From JAMXLO01 sp963832895 (GTDB lineage Bacteria; Pseudomonadota; Alphaproteobacteria; Acetobacterales; Acetobacteraceae): 64,000 bases of DNA. The stretch is taken from NCBI GenBank assembly GCA_963832895.1, contig CAWHVQ010000002.1:124001-188000 (forward strand). Direction: 5' to 3'. The notes below the pieces were generated by a model. The model made no database searches. It was not told the DNA's origin and worked only from the letters and a program-made list of their open reading frames with translations. A program made the position numbers and the translations under genes. This document shows, piece by piece, positions 46,356 to 54,941 of this stretch. How positions within the stretch are numbered: the stretch's first letter is position 1; each line of letters opens with the position of its first letter.

Positions 46356-47186
46356 TCACCCATCGACGATGGCGATGTCCGGGGCGGCGGGGTTCTTCAT
46401 GCCAACGATATGGTAGCCGCAATCGACATGATGCACCTCGCCGGTCACGCCAGTGGACAGGTCGGACAGCAGATAAACACCCGCGCCGCCGACGTCCTCG
46501 ATCGTTACATTGCGCTGCATCGGCGAGTTCAGCTGGTTCCAGCGCAGGATGTAGTGGAAATCACCAATCCCGGCTGATGCAACGGTGCGGATCGGCCCCG
46601 CACTGATCGCGTTCACCCTGATCCCTTGCCCGCCCAGATCGGCGGCCAGATAGCGAACCGACGCCTCGAGTGCGGCCTTCGCCACGCCCATCACGTTGTA
46701 GTGCGGCGTCCAGCGCTCGGCGCCGACGTAGGTCAGCGTCAGCAGGCTGCCACCCGGGCGCATCATCGGCACCGCGCGCTGCGCGACGGCGAGAAACGAA
46801 TAGCAGGAGATGTCCAGCGCCTGCAGGAACGCCTCACGCGGGGTATCCAGATAGCGCCCGCGCAGGTACTGCTTGTCCGCGAAGGCGATCGCGTGGACGA
46901 GGAAATCCAGCCCGTCCCACTGCTCGCTTAGCGCTGCGAATGCGGCATCGACACTGGCCTCGTTGCCCACGTCGCACGGGAACAACCGATCCGAGCCGAC
47001 GGACGCCGCCAGCGGCCGCACGCGGCGCCCGAGCGCCTCCACCTGATAGGTGAATGCCAGCTCCGCTCCCTGCGCGGCACACGCCGCGGCGATGCCCCAG
47101 CCGAGCGAGCGCTCGTTGGTCACTCCCATGATCAGGCCACGTTTGCCCTGCATCACGGTGCCTTTCGCGGCGGCGCTGTCGGGCAT
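46356..47186 (-). CDS. fabI: Enoyl-[acyl-carrier-protein] reductase (NADH), FabI
   Basis: A 276-residue SDR-type enoyl-ACP reductase for the last step of fatty-acid elongation and the target of triclosan. The N-terminal GLIMGVTNERSLGWGIA is the divergent FabI cofactor loop, and the catalytic pair is the FabI-type Y-x6-K in HYNVMGVAKAALEAS. ATG 47186 has AAAGGATCAACTG upstream. It is divergent from pdxH (129 bases), with aroC next on its own strand. Confidence 0.95.
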   Translation of the reverse strand: MPDSAAAKGTVMQGKRGLIMGVTNERSLGWGIAAACAAQGAELAFTYQVEALGRRVRPLAASVGSDRLFPCDVGNEASVDAAFAALSEQWDGLDFLVHAIAFADKQYLRGRYLDTPREAFLQALDISCYSFLAVAQRAVPMMRPGGSLLTLTYVGAERWTPHYNVMGVAKAALEASVRYLAADLGGQGIRVNAISAGPIRTVASAGIGDFHYILRWNQLNSPMQRNVTIEDVGGAGVYLLSDLSTGVTGEVHHVDCGYHIVGMKNPAAPDIAIVDG

Positions 47187-47315
47187 CAGTTGATCCTTTG
47201 CGAGTCGCTGCGGTGGTGGCACGGCGTGCCGTCGCGGGGCAAGGGCCGGCGATCGACGCTTGGCGCGCTGGCCCCGCGGCGGCAGAGTGCACCGGCTCGC
47301 AAGAAAGACCAATCG

Positions 47316-47915
47316 ATGCCGGATGCCGTTCAGCTCATCACCGATCCGTTCGCCATGTTCCAGGAGTGGTTCAATGAGGCCTGGACACACGAGCCGGAGG
47401 ACGCCAACGCAATGACCCTGGCGACCGCCACTCCGGACGGCACGCCGGCGGCTCGCATCGTGCTGCTGAAAGGCGCCGATCAGCGGGGGTTCGTGTTCTA
47501 CACCAACATCGAGAGCCGCAAGGGCGAGGAACTGGCAGCCAACGCGCGCGCTGCCTTGCTGTTCCACTGGAAGCCGCTGGGCCGCCAGGTCCGGATCGAG
47601 GGCCGTGTCGAGCGCGTTGCGGACGCCGAGGCCGATGCCTACTACGCGACTCGCCCGCGCATTTCGCGGCTTGGCGCGTGGGCATCGGAGCAGTCGCGCG
47701 TGCTGTCGGGCCGCGCCGAACTGGAGCGCCGGCTTGCCGCCAACGAGGAACTGTATCCCGGCGAGGACATCCCTCGCCCACCCCACTGGTCCGGCTTCCG
47801 CGTTGTCCCCGCACGGTTCGAGTTCTGGCAGAACATGCCATTCCGGCTGCACGACCGCACGGTCTACACGAGAGCAGCGGAGGACAGCTGGACAATCGGC
47901 AAGCTGTACCCCTGA
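47316..47915 (+). CDS. pdxH: Pyridoxamine 5'-phosphate oxidase
   Basis: A 199-residue FMN enzyme that makes pyridoxal phosphate from PNP or PMP. Characteristic stretches are DANAMTLATATPDGTPAARIVLLKGADQRGFVFYTNIESRKG and the C-terminal substrate region WSGFRVVPARFEFWQ and RLHDR. The length is the usual one. ATG 47316 follows AAGAAAGACC. The next gene starts seven bases after its stop. Confidence 0.95.
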   Translation: MPDAVQLITDPFAMFQEWFNEAWTHEPEDANAMTLATATPDGTPAARIVLLKGADQRGFVFYTNIESRKGEELAANARAALLFHWKPLGRQVRIEGRVERVADAEADAYYATRPRISRLGAWASEQSRVLSGRAELERRLAANEELYPGEDIPRPPHWSGFRVVPARFEFWQNMPFRLHDRTVYTRAAEDSWTIGKLYP

Positions 47916-47922
47916 CCAGACG

Positions 47923-49416
47923 ATGACAGCGCCGCCCGAACAGGCGGAGGTCGTGGCGTTCCTGCGCGAACTTGCGGGATCGGAGCCGCTGGAGACTCAC
48001 ATATCGCTGGTGTTCGTCGGCGCGGACACGGTGTGGAAGCTGAAGAAGGCCGTGCGCCTGGCATTCCTTGACTTCACGCCGCTGAAGGCGCGTCGGCGAT
48101 TCACATTACGCGAACTGGAGCTGAACCGCGTCGTGGCGCCCGGCCTGTACCGCGATGTCGTGCCGGTCGTGCGTCGCCCTGGTGGCACGCTCGGTCTTGG
48201 CGAAGCAGGTGAGAGCCCGGTGATCGACTGGGTGCTGCGCATGGCGCGCGTTCCTGCCGACGACTTCCTCGACGCAGTCGCGGCGGACGGTCGGCTCACT
48301 CCGGCACTGCTCGATGCGCTCGGCGACGCGGTCGCGGCGTTCCATTGCAGCCTGCCGCCAGTGACGGGAACAAATACCGTCGCCGCGATGCGTCACGTTG
48401 CCGAGGGCAACGCCCAATCGGCGCACGACGCCGGTTTGCCCAGAGACCCAGTACGTGCCTGGCAGACAAGCATTCTGGCTGCGCTGGACGGCATTGCGCC
48501 GTGGCTAGCGCAGCGCGCGCACGATGGCTTCATCCGCCGCGGACATGGCGACCTGCATCTTGGAAATCTCTGCCTCTGGGAGGGGCGCCCCGTTCCGTTC
48601 GACGCGCTGGAGTTCGACGAGGCGATGGCGACGATAGATCTGGGCTACGACCTCGCGTTCCTGCTGATGGATCTGGATCAGCGCGTCACGCGGGCGGCCG
48701 CAAACCGTGTGCTGAACCGCTATGTCGCTCGCACCGGTGACGCCGCGCTGACCGTCGGACTGCCGCCATTCCTATCGCTGCGCGCGATGGTCCGCGCGCA
48801 TGTCGAGGCAAAGCGCGGCAACGCTGGCGTTGCTATGCGCTATCTGGCGGCCGCCTCCGCCTATCTCCAGCCGAGGCCGACGGTTGTGGTGGCGATCGGT
48901 GGTTTGCCAGGCACCGGCAAGTCCACTCTGGCACGCGCGCTGGCACCGGAACTCGGCAATGCGCCGGGCGCATTGGTGCTGCGCAGCGACGAGATCCGCA
49001 AGCGCCTGCATACAGTGGCGCCTGAGGAGCGGCTCCCGCAATCGGCCTACGGCGACGCAGCCAGCGAGGCGGTATTCACCGAGCTCGCCGCGCTTGCCCG
49101 CACCGCCGCGGCCGGCGGCCATGCCGCGATCGCCGATGCGACCTTCATCGACATGGGTCATCGGAAACTGGTCGAAACAGCCGCACGAGAGGCCAGCATT
49201 GGGTTCATGGGCTTGTGGCTCGAAGCGCCACTACCCGAGCTGGAGGCACGTGTCGCCGGCCGTCAGAGGGACGCATCAGACGCCACGGTCGCCGTGTTGC
49301 GGGCGGCAAGCGAGAGCCACCCTGATGCCGGCGACTGGATCGCAGTCAATGCGAGTTCCCCGGCCGAGGCGCTGTCGCAGGCCCGCAAGCTCCTGCACAC
49401 CCGAATCGCTTCATGA
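47923..49416 (+). CDS. Aminoglycoside-phosphotransferase-like/P-loop kinase fusion
   Basis: A 497-residue protein with two kinase-like halves. The N-terminal part is an APH-fold domain: THISLVFVGADTVWKLKKAVRLAFLDFT, then the catalytic GHGDLHLGNLCLWEG near residue 207 and DLGYDLAFLLMDLD. The C-terminal part is a gluconate-kinase-like P-loop domain with VVVAIGGLPGTGKSTLARAL near 325. This fusion is widespread in proteobacteria, but no substrate is known to me; it need not confer drug resistance. It is co-transcribed with pdxH. Confidence 0.88.
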   Translation: MTAPPEQAEVVAFLRELAGSEPLETHISLVFVGADTVWKLKKAVRLAFLDFTPLKARRRFTLRELELNRVVAPGLYRDVVPVVRRPGGTLGLGEAGESPVIDWVLRMARVPADDFLDAVAADGRLTPALLDALGDAVAAFHCSLPPVTGTNTVAAMRHVAEGNAQSAHDAGLPRDPVRAWQTSILAALDGIAPWLAQRAHDGFIRRGHGDLHLGNLCLWEGRPVPFDALEFDEAMATIDLGYDLAFLLMDLDQRVTRAAANRVLNRYVARTGDAALTVGLPPFLSLRAMVRAHVEAKRGNAGVAMRYLAAASAYLQPRPTVVVAIGGLPGTGKSTLARALAPELGNAPGALVLRSDEIRKRLHTVAPEERLPQSAYGDAASEAVFTELAALARTAAAGGHAAIADATFIDMGHRKLVETAAREASIGFMGLWLEAPLPELEARVAGRQRDASDATVAVLRAASESHPDAGDWIAVNASSPAEALSQARKLLHTRIAS

Positions 49417-49702
49417 GGGGCCGGAAGCATTATGATCCCCATGCCGATATTGATCATCGACTGATTGGCGGCAAACCTTGCGTTTGGGCCGAATAACAGA
49501 ACCCACTCGCAACAGTTGATCACTTTGCGGATCACGAGAGCGTGATATGCGCAAGCGATAGCTGGTTGAAATAGGTTAAATTCGCCTAATCCTCCCGGGT
49601 TCGTGAGGTCGCTTCAGCCCGAACCGGCGCTGAGGTCGGTGCTCAAACCCCGCGAGCGCCGCGCCGCGGCTACGCCCGGACTGTGAACGAGAGCTGCCGC
49701 TT
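49417..49702 (+). other. Intergenic region upstream of the sensor-kinase block
   Basis: The longest gap in the window (286 bases). I see no gene in it. An AT-richer part (49560-49590) and two copies of TTGATCA (around 49450 and 49517) could belong to a promoter or operator for the following kinase. No convincing -35/-10 pair or terminator stands out. Confidence 0.4.
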
Positions 49703-52120
49703 ATGATGCTGCAGAAATTACCCCCAGTGCCATTCGATCGCGGGCAGCGGCTTCGAAGCTGGCTCGGGCGGCTCTCCTGCACGCGGATATCGACCCGCCT
49801 ATTACTGATTATCGGCTTTTGCCTTGTCCCAACGATAGGTTTGCAGGTTGCCGTGAGCTGGGTCGAGTGGGCTGAGCGTAAGGCGCAGGTCAACGATCTG
49901 GCGATGCACCAGGTGCAACTACTCGCCGCCGACACGGCCAGCATCAGCGAGGGAATGCGTCTGCTGCTGGCAACAGCCGCTGAATTCCACCAGGTCCGCA
50001 CGGTCGGCAAGGAGTGCGCTCTGCGGTTGACCAGCATCCGTCGCAATGCGCCAAGCTTGGCATTCATTGTCCTGCTGGATGCGCACGGACAGATCCTGTG
50101 CGCTTCGGACCCTCATGTGGAGGCAACAGCCCCTGATACCGGCTGGCTCCACAGTACCCTGTCCGTCACGACGTTCACCGCCGGCCGTTTCGGTCGCTCG
50201 GCGGAGCATCCCGGCGGTTTTCTGCCGTATTATCTCCCGCTTGGCACGACTGAGGCCGGTGGCGGCGGATGGCTTGTCGGCGCGCTCGACCTCGACTGGC
50301 TGCGCGAGCACTTCAGCCAACTCAAGCAGCCCGACTCGGCGTTTCTGGTCGGAGCCGTCCTTTCAGTCACGGATGCCGACGGCGTGGTGCTCGGCCGCAA
50401 TCCCGAACACGACAGGTTCGTTGGGCATCAGTTGCCGCCCGCGGCTATGTCCATCGTGCGTGCTCCACATCCCGGTCTGACCAGGATCAGAACCATTGAC
50501 GGGACCGAGCGCCTGATCAGCTATGTTCCTCCGAGCCCCGCCACCCAGAACCTGCTCATTGCGGTCGGGTTGTACGAACCCGACCTCATGGCCGACGTCA
50601 ACCGTGCGATGTTGCGCGGCGCAATCCTACTGGCGCTGGTGACCATCGTCGTATTTGCTCTCACTTGGCTGGCGGCCAATCGGTTCATCAGTCGGCCGAC
50701 CCGCGCGCTGGTCGCGGTCGCCCGCCGCTGGCGCGAAGGGAGCCTCTCGGTCCGCGCACCCGATTACGACGAGAGCTCTGAATTCGGCCAGATATCCGCG
50801 GCCTGGAACGAGATGGCCGGGGCACTGCAGAAGCGCCAGCAGCAACTCCAGGAGCACTCCGATTTGCTCGAGGCCCGTGTCGCCGAGCGCACCCAGGACC
50901 TGCTCTTGACCAATAACCGGCTGCAGGTGGCAATCGCGGAACGCGAGAAGACCGCGGCGGCGCTGCTGCAGGCACAGAAACTGCAGGCAGTGGGTCAGCT
51001 CGCTGGCGGAATAGCACACGATTTCAATAACCTTCTCGCGACGGTCCAGGGCAGTCTGGACCTGCTCGGCCATTCCTTGTCGGAGGAACAGACAAAGCAA
51101 CGCGTCTGGGTGCAGCGGGCTTCCGGGGCGGTTCTGCGCGGTGCCCAACTGACCAGGCGGCTGCTTGCCTTCTCCCGCCGCCGCCCCCTGTCCGCACGCT
51201 CCGCCGATGTCAATGAGCTCATCACCGATCTGGTGGCCATGTTCGGCACCGCGACCTTGGGAAGTCGCATCAAGGTGGTGACCACGCTCGGCCGAGATCT
51301 GTGGCCGGCAAGCGCTGAACCCGGTCAGCTGGAAGCAGCTTTGTTGAATTTGGCGCTCAATGCTCGGGATGCGATGGCGGAAGGCGGCGTGCTGACGCTT
51401 GCAACGTCGAACGAGACGTTGATGCAGCCAGGCGATGGTCTTCCGGCGGGTGAATATGTTCGGGTTACAGTGACAGACACCGGCGTCGGCATGGACAGCA
51501 GCCTGAAAAGCCGCGCGCCAGAACCCTTCTTCACGACCAAGGGCGCCTTGGGCTCCGGTCTTGGCCTCAGTCAGGTGCAGGCCATGATCGAGGAGGCCGG
51601 CGGCGCGATGCGAATTCGCTCGCAACCTGGGGAGGGTACTACCGTCGACCTGCTTCTGCCGCGCTCCGTCGCTCGTGCCCGGCCACCGGGATCCTCCACG
51701 GCCAGGCCGAAGCACCGGCAGCAGAAGGTGCTGGTGGTGGATGATGATCCCGTGGTCCTGGAGGTCACCACCGACATGCTGCGGCAACTCGAGTATTGTG
51801 TGATCGAGGCGTCCGGTGGTCAGCAGGCTCTGGATCGGCTGGACGAGGTTGGAGAGGCGCCGGATCTGGTGATCCTCGACTACGTCATGCCTGGAATGAA
51901 CGGTGTGGCGCTCGCCCGCTTGCTGCGTGACCGGGGTATTGTCTGCCCAATCGTGCTTGCCACAGGCTATGCGGATCTGACCGAGGCTGGACAGTTGGCG
52001 CAGGGCGAATTTCACGCCGTGCTCAACAAACCCTATACCTTCGCCGAATTGGAGAAGCTGCTGTCTGAGATTGATGAGAGCCGACTGCACGGCTTGTCGG
52101 TTTCGGAGCTCGAGCTCTAG
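49703..52120 (+). CDS. Hybrid sensor histidine kinase with extracytoplasmic sensor and receiver
   Basis: An 805-residue kinase. Order: membrane helix (LLLIIGFCLVPTIGLQVAVSW, about 32-52), extracytoplasmic Cache-like domain to about 300, second helix (ILLALVTIVVFALTWLAANRF), HAMP linker, a coiled coil (QKRQQQLQEHSDLLEARVAERTQ), HisKA with phospho-acceptor His near 437 in GGIAHDFNNLLATVQG, HATPase (LNARDAMAEGG, GSGLGLSQVQ) and a receiver with Asp near 729 in VILDYVMPGMNG. A second kinase follows 54 bases later. Targets are not clear. Confidence 0.92.
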   Translation: MMLQKLPPVPFDRGQRLRSWLGRLSCTRISTRLLLIIGFCLVPTIGLQVAVSWVEWAERKAQVNDLAMHQVQLLAADTASISEGMRLLLATAAEFHQVRTVGKECALRLTSIRRNAPSLAFIVLLDAHGQILCASDPHVEATAPDTGWLHSTLSVTTFTAGRFGRSAEHPGGFLPYYLPLGTTEAGGGGWLVGALDLDWLREHFSQLKQPDSAFLVGAVLSVTDADGVVLGRNPEHDRFVGHQLPPAAMSIVRAPHPGLTRIRTIDGTERLISYVPPSPATQNLLIAVGLYEPDLMADVNRAMLRGAILLALVTIVVFALTWLAANRFISRPTRALVAVARRWREGSLSVRAPDYDESSEFGQISAAWNEMAGALQKRQQQLQEHSDLLEARVAERTQDLLLTNNRLQVAIAEREKTAAALLQAQKLQAVGQLAGGIAHDFNNLLATVQGSLDLLGHSLSEEQTKQRVWVQRASGAVLRGAQLTRRLLAFSRRRPLSARSADVNELITDLVAMFGTATLGSRIKVVTTLGRDLWPASAEPGQLEAALLNLALNARDAMAEGGVLTLATSNETLMQPGDGLPAGEYVRVTVTDTGVGMDSSLKSRAPEPFFTTKGALGSGLGLSQVQAMIEEAGGAMRIRSQPGEGTTVDLLLPRSVARARPPGSSTARPKHRQQKVLVVDDDPVVLEVTTDMLRQLEYCVIEASGGQQALDRLDEVGEAPDLVILDYVMPGMNGVALARLLRDRGIVCPIVLATGYADLTEAGQLAQGEFHAVLNKPYTFAELEKLLSEIDESRLHGLSVSELEL

Positions 52121-52174
52121 GGCGGCAATGACAGACACGTTGCCAGATCAGCGGCACTCCGGGCAGGTCTCGCC

Positions 52175-53677
52175 ATGGAGATAGTTCGATCAACTCATCC
52201 CGTTGATGCCGAGCGTATTCGGGCGGTCTATGCGCAGCTGCCACTGACGCTCGCCGTCGTGGTGGTAAACGCAACGCTCGTCGCAGTTGTTCTCAGCCCT
52301 TTCACTTCGACACTCGGACTTTTGTGCTGGCTCGGCGCGGTATATACGGTGGCCGCGCTGCGGATGATCGGTTGCTGTTCGTACCGAAGGTCTGACCAAG
52401 AACCGGCACGTTCTGCTTTTTGGGTACGCCAATCGATCGTTGGAGCCTTGCTTTCGGGCGCCCTGTGGGGCCTCGGTGCTGTCGTCTTCTTCCCGCCGAC
52501 CGACGTGGCCCAGCTTTTTCTGGCGCTTGTCATTGCCGGGATGTGTGCCGGCGCTGCTACCGTCCATGCCCCTCACATTTCTACGGTTGTCGCCTTCATC
52601 CTGCCTGCGACATTTCCGCTGGCCGGACGCTTCCTCGCCGCAGGCGGTACGCTGCAGGTCGTTTTCGGCATCATGATTTTGATCTTCGGGCTCGCGATGT
52701 GCATAGCGAGCCTCAGGTTTCAGAGCTGGTTCATCGGCATCTTTTCCGCCCAGATGAGGCTTGCTGAGCGCACCAAGGAACTCGATGCGGCCAATGCCCG
52801 GCTGACTCAGGAGATTTCGAGCCGTTTGCTGGCCGAGCAGAAGCTGCAGCAGTCACAGAAGATGGAAGCCATTGGCCGCCTCACCGCGGCGGTCGCACAC
52901 GACTTCAACAACCTTCTGATGGTGGTGAGTGGAACCGCGGAACGCATGGATCGCCGGCTCGGTCCGTCCTCCGCGCACGCCAGCGACCTCACTGCAATCC
53001 TGCATGCCACTCGACGCGGTGCATCTCTGACACGCCAACTTCTCGCGTTCGGGCGCAGGCAGCCACTGGTGCCGCGACCCACCGATCTGAATGGTGTGCT
53101 GACCGGGATGCAGAGGCTGCTGGAGACCACGCTGACCGGGCGGCGTATCGAGATGCGACTCGATGCAGGGCTCGAACCCGTGCTGGTGGATACGGAGCAG
53201 ATCGAGCAGGCCATTCTCAACCTGACGACGAATGCACGCGATGCGATGCCCAACGGCGGATGCATCGCGATTAAGACTGCGATCGCTGACATTGTGCCTG
53301 ACCAGAAGACGCCCGATCTGCCGCCGGGCCGCTACGTGACACTGACTGTCGCCGACGACGGCGTCGGCATGGAGGAAGACGTTCGAGTGCGTGCAATCGA
53401 GCCATTCTTCACCACGAAGGAGGTGGGCAAGGGTTCCGGATTTGGGCTGAGCCAGGTGCATGGGCTGGTACATCAATCAGGCGGTACGCTGACGATCGAA
53501 TCGTCGCCAGGCAAAGGAACGACGGTGGTGATTTACCTGCCCGTTGCAGGTGCGCCGGCAAACGGAACCAGGCATCCTCCGGGGTCAAACGGGCGGGCGG
53601 GCCTGATAGGCGCACTCGGGCTCACCCGAGACTTGAACCGGCCAGGCGCTGCAAGCCCTCCTCGCGGCAAATCGTAA
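52175..53677 (+). CDS. Membrane sensor histidine kinase
   Basis: A 500-residue kinase. The N-terminal 190 residues hold about six short hydrophobic segments (LTLAVVVVNATLVAVVLSPF, TLGLLCWLGAVYTVAAL and others), a membrane sensor without a large outer loop. After a coiled coil comes HisKA (AVAHDFNNLLMVVSGTAERM) and HATPase (TTNARDAMPNGG, ADDGVGMEEDV, GSGFGLSQVHG). No receiver is attached, so it may pass phosphate to the upstream hybrid kinase or to a free regulator. Its last 56 bases overlap the convergent Crp/Fnr gene. Confidence 0.9.
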   Translation: MEIVRSTHPVDAERIRAVYAQLPLTLAVVVVNATLVAVVLSPFTSTLGLLCWLGAVYTVAALRMIGCCSYRRSDQEPARSAFWVRQSIVGALLSGALWGLGAVVFFPPTDVAQLFLALVIAGMCAGAATVHAPHISTVVAFILPATFPLAGRFLAAGGTLQVVFGIMILIFGLAMCIASLRFQSWFIGIFSAQMRLAERTKELDAANARLTQEISSRLLAEQKLQQSQKMEAIGRLTAAVAHDFNNLLMVVSGTAERMDRRLGPSSAHASDLTAILHATRRGASLTRQLLAFGRRQPLVPRPTDLNGVLTGMQRLLETTLTGRRIEMRLDAGLEPVLVDTEQIEQAILNLTTNARDAMPNGGCIAIKTAIADIVPDQKTPDLPPGRYVTLTVADDGVGMEEDVRVRAIEPFFTTKEVGKGSGFGLSQVHGLVHQSGGTLTIESSPGKGTTVVIYLPVAGAPANGTRHPPGSNGRAGLIGALGLTRDLNRPGAASPPRGKS

Positions 53678-54317
53678 GCTGCGCCCTGGCGGGGTCGTAG
53701 ATCACCAGCCCGTCTGCGCGCCAGGAATTCAGAATGGTGATGATGCTGCGGGTGGTGGCGCCGAGCAGATCCGCAAGGTCCCCTTGTCGGAACCGGCCCG
53801 CGAGCTGAAGGCCCTGGTCAGTGCTCCGACCCTCACGCCTGCCAAGGTAAAGCAGTTGCCTTGCCAGCCGAACCTCCAGACTCTCGAATGTCGCGTCCCG
53901 CAACAGGCCGGATGTTCTGCGGAGTCTTGCGGCGAGCATCCGACATAGATTGGCGCCCAGCACGGGGTTGCCGTGGAGGGCGTCGAGAAATACCGGGCCG
54001 CTAATCCGCAAAAGCCGCACGCGACCCTCTGCGACGGCATCGGCCGTGCGCGTGCTGCCGTCAATGACTCCGATTTCACCGAAAATATCACCGACGCCCC
54101 AGATCTCGATCATCAGACCCTTGCTGTTCGGATCAAGCGCGCCGATCCGAACGTGCCCCGCGCCGTCGACGATGGCATATACGGCGTCGGCCGCGTCGCC
54201 TTCCGCGAAAATCCGACCGCCGCCGCGCGGCTCGAGCATTCGGCTTTTCGCCTCGATCCGATCGAGTTCTGCGGGATCCATCCCCTTGAAGGCTGCGACA
54301 CCAAACAACGCGGTCAT
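53622..54317 (-). CDS. Crp/Fnr-family transcriptional regulator
   Basis: A 231-residue regulator with a cyclic-nucleotide-type beta roll (EPRGGGRIFAEGDAADAVYAIVDGAGHVRIG, GEIGVIDGSTRTADAVAEGRVRLLRI) and a C-terminal winged helix (QLAGRFRQGDLADLLGATTRSIITILNSWRADGLVIYD). No Fnr-type iron-sulfur cysteines are present. It is divergent from the two tiny genes and the Usp gene with 219 bases in between, so these are possible targets. Confidence 0.9.
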   Translation of the reverse strand: MTALFGVAAFKGMDPAELDRIEAKSRMLEPRGGGRIFAEGDAADAVYAIVDGAGHVRIGALDPNSKGLMIEIWGVGDIFGEIGVIDGSTRTADAVAEGRVRLLRISGPVFLDALHGNPVLGANLCRMLAARLRRTSGLLRDATFESLEVRLARQLLYLGRREGRSTDQGLQLAGRFRQGDLADLLGATTRSIITILNSWRADGLVIYDPARAQLTICREEGLQRLAGSSLG

Positions 54318-54480
54318 GCTTACCCAAGCACTGAAGTGAGAAGGAGTTCCAGGTTACCGCGTCGAAACAGCAGCACACCAGCCCAAAGGGCCAGACGCTC
54401 GAAAAGCGACTGAAGGCAACTCATGTCGAAGTGTGAAGCACTTCAGCGCGCCCACGTTGGTCGGATGCAACTTTCCCCGT

Positions 54481-54519
54481 GTCAGCAGGAGCTGACGGAC
54501 ACAACCCCGCCGCAGGCGG
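54481..54519 (+). promoter_or_regulatory. Two small hairpins in the leader of the 42-codon gene
   Basis: GTCAGC-AGGA-GCTGAC (54481-54496) and CCGCC-GCA-GGCGG (54507-54519) are perfect short inverted repeats just upstream of the gene's start. They could fold in the mRNA leader and control translation or stability. No known riboswitch is recognised. Confidence 0.45.
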
Positions 54520-54536
54520 AACCACAGGGGGATACC

Positions 54537-54665
54537 ATGCAGAAGATATTGGCCGCTCTCGCCGTGCTGACGTTGCTGTCCGGGACCGTCGCTTTCGCGG
54601 CTCCGGCCAACGCGTCCACCACGTACCTGTTCCCGCCCACCGAGAACGCTGGCAGCAACAGCTAA
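54537..54665 (+). CDS. Tiny secreted peptide (42 residues, YLFPP type)
   Basis: A 42-codon gene: a clear signal peptide (QKILAALAVLTLLSGTVAFA, probable cut after PANA) and a mature part of about 16 residues, STTYLFPPTENAGSNS. CAGGGGGATACC precedes the ATG. The short Tyr-Leu-Phe-Pro-Pro core followed by Asn/Gly/Ser suggests a small exported peptide. I recall similar short proteins in Acetobacteraceae, all without a known role, but cannot confirm here. It is followed 49 bases later by another tiny gene with a strong start site. Confidence 0.6.
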   Translation: MQKILAALAVLTLLSGTVAFAAPANASTTYLFPPTENAGSNS

Positions 54666-54714
54666 TACCGCAGTTGCTCGGAGGGCAGTCGAAGTCCAGT
54701 CGAAGGAGGTGGCG

Positions 54715-54795
54715 ATGATCGTCACAGTTCTGATTGTGGTCGGTGCCCTGGCAATCGCAGTCATCGGCCGCGCCGTCCTGAACCCACGCAGCTAG
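54715..54795 (+). CDS. 26-residue membrane microprotein
   Basis: A very short frame with an almost perfect ribosome-binding site (GAAGGAGGTGGCG before ATG). The product is one hydrophobic helix, IVTVLIVVGALAIAVIG, followed by a basic RAVLNPRS tail, so it would be a single-pass membrane protein. A strong terminator hairpin follows 17 bases after its stop, which supports a transcript ending here. It is too short for normal gene finders. Confidence 0.6.
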   Translation: MIVTVLIVVGALAIAVIGRAVLNPRS

Positions 54796-54812
54796 AGTCG
54801 ACATTTGCCGAA

Positions 54813-54842
54813 GGAGGGCCGGTCCGTCTGGATCGGCCCTCC
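54813..54842 (+). terminator. Probable transcription terminator after the tiny genes
   Basis: A 9-bp perfect stem, GGAGGGCCG paired with CGGCCCTCC, around a 12-base loop that can pair further (TCC/GGA). A moderate T content follows. It lies between the 26-residue gene and the Usp gene and fits an intrinsic or Rho-assisted terminator for the small transcript. Confidence 0.65.
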
Positions 54843-54941
54843 CTGCGTTTGCCGCTGCGCGGATCGCCCATCCGGCATGTGATGCGCTTCCGGCTCATGT
54901 CGTGCTAGAAACGCAGTCCTGACCTGCAAGCGAGGAGGCAT

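Noticed and set aside
50627..52138. A 503-codon frame antisense to the hybrid kinase
   Set aside because: It is a shadow of the conserved HisKA, HATPase and receiver domains on the plus strand.
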